From: Planctomycetota bacterium
GTDB taxonomy: Bacteria; Planctomycetota; PLA2
Direction: 5' to 3'
Length of the DNA: 64,000 nt
NCBI GenBank assembly: GCA_021776735.1
Contig: JAJFFH010000027.1
Location: forward strand, 248,001 to 312,000
Within the stretch, counting starts at the first letter, position 1. Each line of letters opens with the position of its first letter. The translations under genes and the position numbers were made by a program. Below the pieces are notes generated by a model that did not search any database, was not told where the DNA came from, and saw only the letters and a program-made list of their open reading frames with translations. This document shows, one piece after another, positions 61,446 through 64,000 of this stretch.

Positions 61446-63134
61446 ATGAACCCGGAAAACCTCGATCCCGATGTCAAGCTCCTGATCGAAGAGGGGCGCG
61501 AACGCGGCTACCTGACCTACGAGGAGATCAACCAGGTTCTTCCGGACGACATCGTCTCGCCGGACAAGCTGGACCGAATCCTCATGTATCTCGATGAGTT
61601 GGGCATTCGACTCCTCGACGAGTCCGAAGTCGCTGCTGCGCGGAATGATGACGGCGATGAGCCGGTCAACAAGCGGCGCGGCCTCGAAATCATGGAGGTC
61701 GAAGAAGGTCCGCAGCCCGACGAGACGACGATGACCACCGGGTCGACCGAGAAGATCGACGACCCGGTCCGCATGTACCTCACGCAGATGGGCGAGATTC
61801 CGCTCCTGTCGCGTGACGAGGAAATCATGCTGGCCAAAAAGATCGAGCTCACGCGGCGCCGCTACCGGGTGAAGGTGCTCGAGAGCGCCTTGGCCCAGGA
61901 GCGCGCGGTCCGGATTCTTGAGGAAGTGCAGGCGGGCGAGCTCGCCTTCGACCGAACCCTCAAGATCAACACCTCGGGCCGCACCGACAAGGAAGACATC
62001 GCGTCGCGGCTGCCCGGCAACGTGACGACCATCAAGAGGATCCTCGAGCGCACGCGCGAGGAGTTCGCGGAGATGTTTCATCCGCGCACGGCCGTCAAGC
62101 GCCGGCAGGAGTTGGATCGCTCGATTCGGCGGCGGCGCAAGCGCAACGTCGTCCTGCTCGAGGAGTTGGCCCTGCAGGTCAAGAAGGTCCGTCCGCTCAA
62201 GGACGAGGTCGAAGACATCCTGGAAGAGATGGACGAGCGCGCGGGCCGCATTCGCGAACTCCAGGCCCGCAAGGGCCCGCGGGAGGACCTGCGCGCGCAC
62301 GAGGACCGCTACAAGGAGCTCCAACTCCGGGCCTGCGAGACCCACGAGCGTTTCCAGCAACGCATCCAGATGCTGCGGGACCGCTTCGAGGAATACGAAG
62401 AGGCCAAGCGCAAGCTGAGTTCGGGCAACCTGCGCCTCGTCGTTTCGATCGCGAAGAAGTATCGCAATCGCGGGCTCACATTCCTCGACCTCATCCAGGA
62501 GGGCAACACCGGCCTGATGAAGGCCGTGGAGAAGTACGAGTACCGGCGCGGGTACAAGTTCTCCACCTATGCCACCTGGTGGATTCGGCAGGCCATCACG
62601 CGTTCGATCGCGGACCAGGCGCGGACGATCCGCATCCCGGTCCACATGATCGAGACGATGAGCAAGCTACGCAACGTCACCAAGCGGCTCATCCAGAAGA
62701 AGGGGCGTGAGCCGACCATCGAAGAGATCGCGGCGGCGACCGACATCTCGGTGGAGGAGACCAAGCGGGTGCTCAAGATCAGCAAGCACCCGATCTCGCT
62801 CGATCGTCCGATCGGCGACAGCGACGACAGCTACTTCGGCGACTTCATCGAAGACGAACAGGCCGAGTCGCCCGTGACCGCCGCGTCGCACGAAATGCTC
62901 AAGGACAAGATCGAGGGTGTTTTGCAGACCCTGACGTTCCGCGAGCGCGAGATCATCAAGCTGCGCTACGGCATCGGCGACGGCTACACCTACACGCTCG
63001 AGGAGGTCGGCCGGATCTTCAAGGTGACCCGCGAGCGCGTCCGGCAGATCGAGGCGAAGGCGGTCCGAAAGCTGCAGCACCCGGTGCGGGCCCGCAAGCT
63101 CGAAGGATTCTTGGAAGGCGCGGGAGACCGTTGA
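61446..63134 (+). CDS. rpoD: Primary sigma factor RpoD/SigA
   Basis: 562 residues from ATG at 61446, 2 bp after dnaG. Region 1.1 ([20 protein letters not shown]), region 1.2 ([20 protein letters not shown]), a long helical non-conserved region (about 130-310), region 2 ([34 protein letters not shown]), region 3 ([18 protein letters not shown]) and region 4 ([20 protein letters not shown] and [17 protein letters not shown]). It is the housekeeping sigma factor and would recognise TTGACA/TATAAT promoters such as the one before tRNA-Met. Confidence 0.98.
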   Translation: MNPENLDPDVKLLIEEGRERGYLTYEEINQVLPDDIVSPDKLDRILMYLDELGIRLLDESEVAAARNDDGDEPVNKRRGLEIMEVEEGPQPDETTMTTGSTEKIDDPVRMYLTQMGEIPLLSRDEEIMLAKKIELTRRRYRVKVLESALAQERAVRILEEVQAGELAFDRTLKINTSGRTDKEDIASRLPGNVTTIKRILERTREEFAEMFHPRTAVKRRQELDRSIRRRRKRNVVLLEELALQVKKVRPLKDEVEDILEEMDERAGRIRELQARKGPREDLRAHEDRYKELQLRACETHERFQQRIQMLRDRFEEYEEAKRKLSSGNLRLVVSIAKKYRNRGLTFLDLIQEGNTGLMKAVEKYEYRRGYKFSTYATWWIRQAITRSIADQARTIRIPVHMIETMSKLRNVTKRLIQKKGREPTIEEIAAATDISVEETKRVLKISKHPISLDRPIGDSDDSYFGDFIEDEQAESPVTAASHEMLKDKIEGVLQTLTFREREIIKLRYGIGDGYTYTLEEVGRIFKVTRERVRQIEAKAVRKLQHPVRARKLEGFLEGAGDR

Positions 63135-63136
63135 GC

Positions 63137-63898
63137 ATGGAAACCGGAGCAGGAACAGACATCATCGAGCAGCTTCTCCGGCTCCGCGAGATCGATCACA
63201 AGCGGGGCCGGCTCAAGAAGAAGCTGGATGCCGTCCCGAAGAAACTGCGCCGGTTCACCGACGCCCTGGACGCGTTTGATTGCGCCGTGGAAGAACAAGA
63301 GCAGGTCAAGCTGGCCGCGCAGGCCGAAGCGCGCCGTGCCGAGCTCGAGGTCGCGACCCACGAGGAGCAGCGCGACAAGATCAAGCTCCAGATGAACGCG
63401 CCCAAGCTGTCCAACCGGGACTACGAGGTTCTCCAGACCGGGCTTTCGAGCGTTCTCGCGGACATCAACTCCCTTACGACGGCGGCCGTCAAGTCGATGG
63501 GGCGAGCGGAAGAGGCCGAAAAAAAGGCCAAGGAAGTCCGCGACGAGGCCGACGCGCTCCGCAAGGAGTACGAAGAGGAGCTTGCGCGGCTCAACGGTTC
63601 GCTCTCCGGCGTGCGCGACCAGCTTGGCGAACTCAACGCCCAGCGCGACATTTTCATGAAGGAGGACCAGGTCATCACGATCGAGGCCCTCGACATCTAC
63701 GAGAGAATCCGCGCCAAACTCGGAGACGCCTTGGCCGCCGTCGATGGCACGATCGACCGCGCCGGCAACCGAATCGGCAACGACCTGCACTGCTCGGCGT
63801 GCTACATCACGATCACCCCGAATGACGCGGTCCAGGTCATCGAGGGCCAAAGGCTCATCCAGTGCAAGTCGTGCGTGCGCATCCTGTACGTTCCGTAA
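63137..63898 (+). CDS. C4-type zinc-ribbon protein with coiled coil (CdsZ-like)
   Basis: 253 residues from ATG at 63137; a TTG at 63131 overlapping the rpoD stop is possible. A long antiparallel coiled coil (about 8-195) ends in a zinc ribbon with CSAC and CKSC (about 217-245). This matches the C4 zinc-ribbon family that in actinobacteria and chlamydiae is implicated in ribosome or type III-associated functions. Its position after rpoD is common. A copy of the dispersed motif follows the stop after about 20 bp. Confidence 0.9.
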   Translation: METGAGTDIIEQLLRLREIDHKRGRLKKKLDAVPKKLRRFTDALDAFDCAVEEQEQVKLAAQAEARRAELEVATHEEQRDKIKLQMNAPKLSNRDYEVLQTGLSSVLADINSLTTAAVKSMGRAEEAEKKAKEVRDEADALRKEYEEELARLNGSLSGVRDQLGELNAQRDIFMKEDQVITIEALDIYERIRAKLGDALAAVDGTIDRAGNRIGNDLHCSACYITITPNDAVQVIEGQRLIQCKSCVRILYVP

Positions 63899-63917
63899 CG
63901 GATAAGCGGCAGCAGTA

Positions 63918-63937
63918 GCGTACGGACGGCGATGTAG
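63918..63937 (+). repeat. Dispersed motif, last copy
   Basis: GCGTACGGACGGCGATGTAG, preceded by AGTA, 20 bp after the zinc-ribbon gene. The last 60 bases of the window show nothing further. Confidence 0.9.
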
Positions 63938-64000
63938 GTCCGGCACGTGTTTCCCCGCTAACCGGCATCGCGCGCGTCACCTACCGCACCGCGAATCGAC

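Noticed and set aside
63940..64000. Start of an RNase P RNA gene after the zinc-ribbon gene
   Set aside because: Gene order suggests it, but no conserved RNase P sequence is visible in the remaining bases.

Overview
The window looks like a chromosomal segment of a high-GC planctomycete-like bacterium. This is an inference from content: an ECF sigma factor with an FecR-type anti-sigma factor, a MoxR-DUF58-BatA-VWA operon, secreted PQQ-type beta-propellers, prenyltransferase-repeat proteins, HEAT-repeat and VIT-VWA proteins, a Hanks-type kinase and many signal peptides. No marker here fixes the species. Start codons are often GTG or TTG, and adjacent genes commonly overlap as NTGA, which suggests translational coupling.

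Layout. 0-4.7 kb (minus): ECF sigma factor, FecR anti-sigma factor, DUF4175-like membrane protein and a truncated secreted protein. 4.9-19.6 kb (mostly minus): secreted repeat protein, giant beta-propeller/TPR protein, the VWA/BatA/DUF58/MoxR operon, a second beta-propeller. 19.8-23 kb: second prenyltransferase-repeat protein, FtsB-like protein and enolase. 22.9-31.4 kb (plus) is a housekeeping run: psd, pssA, folK, panC, panD, ispE, spoVG (with an inserted zinc ribbon), a fused aroD-aroE, a shikimate kinase and a HEAT-repeat protein. 31.8 kb: tRNA-Met with a clear promoter and hairpin. 32-38 kb: small secreted and lipoprotein genes, a frameshifted archaemetzincin, an M29 aminopeptidase. 38-49.8 kb: LysRS fused to an HD domain, CAP-like protein, PilZ protein, RecJ, pentapeptide-repeat protein, kinase. 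50-58.8 kb: TPR, YkgJ pair, VIT-VWA, HEAT and matrixin proteins. 58.8-63.9 kb: rsmA-dnaG-rpoD and a C4 zinc-ribbon protein, an information-processing operon.

The most striking feature is not a gene. A short oriented DNA word, core GGACGGCGAT inside a longer GCGTACGGACGGCGATGT consensus, occurs 22 times by hand count on both strands. It lies mostly at gene ends, sometimes as head-to-head pairs that form terminator-like hairpins, and also in frame inside coding sequences (peptides such as TDGDV or IAVR). This architecture matches that of DNA uptake sequences in Neisseriaceae and Pasteurellaceae, and I propose it as a candidate uptake or genome-marking signal. Several other intergenic repeat families are also present.
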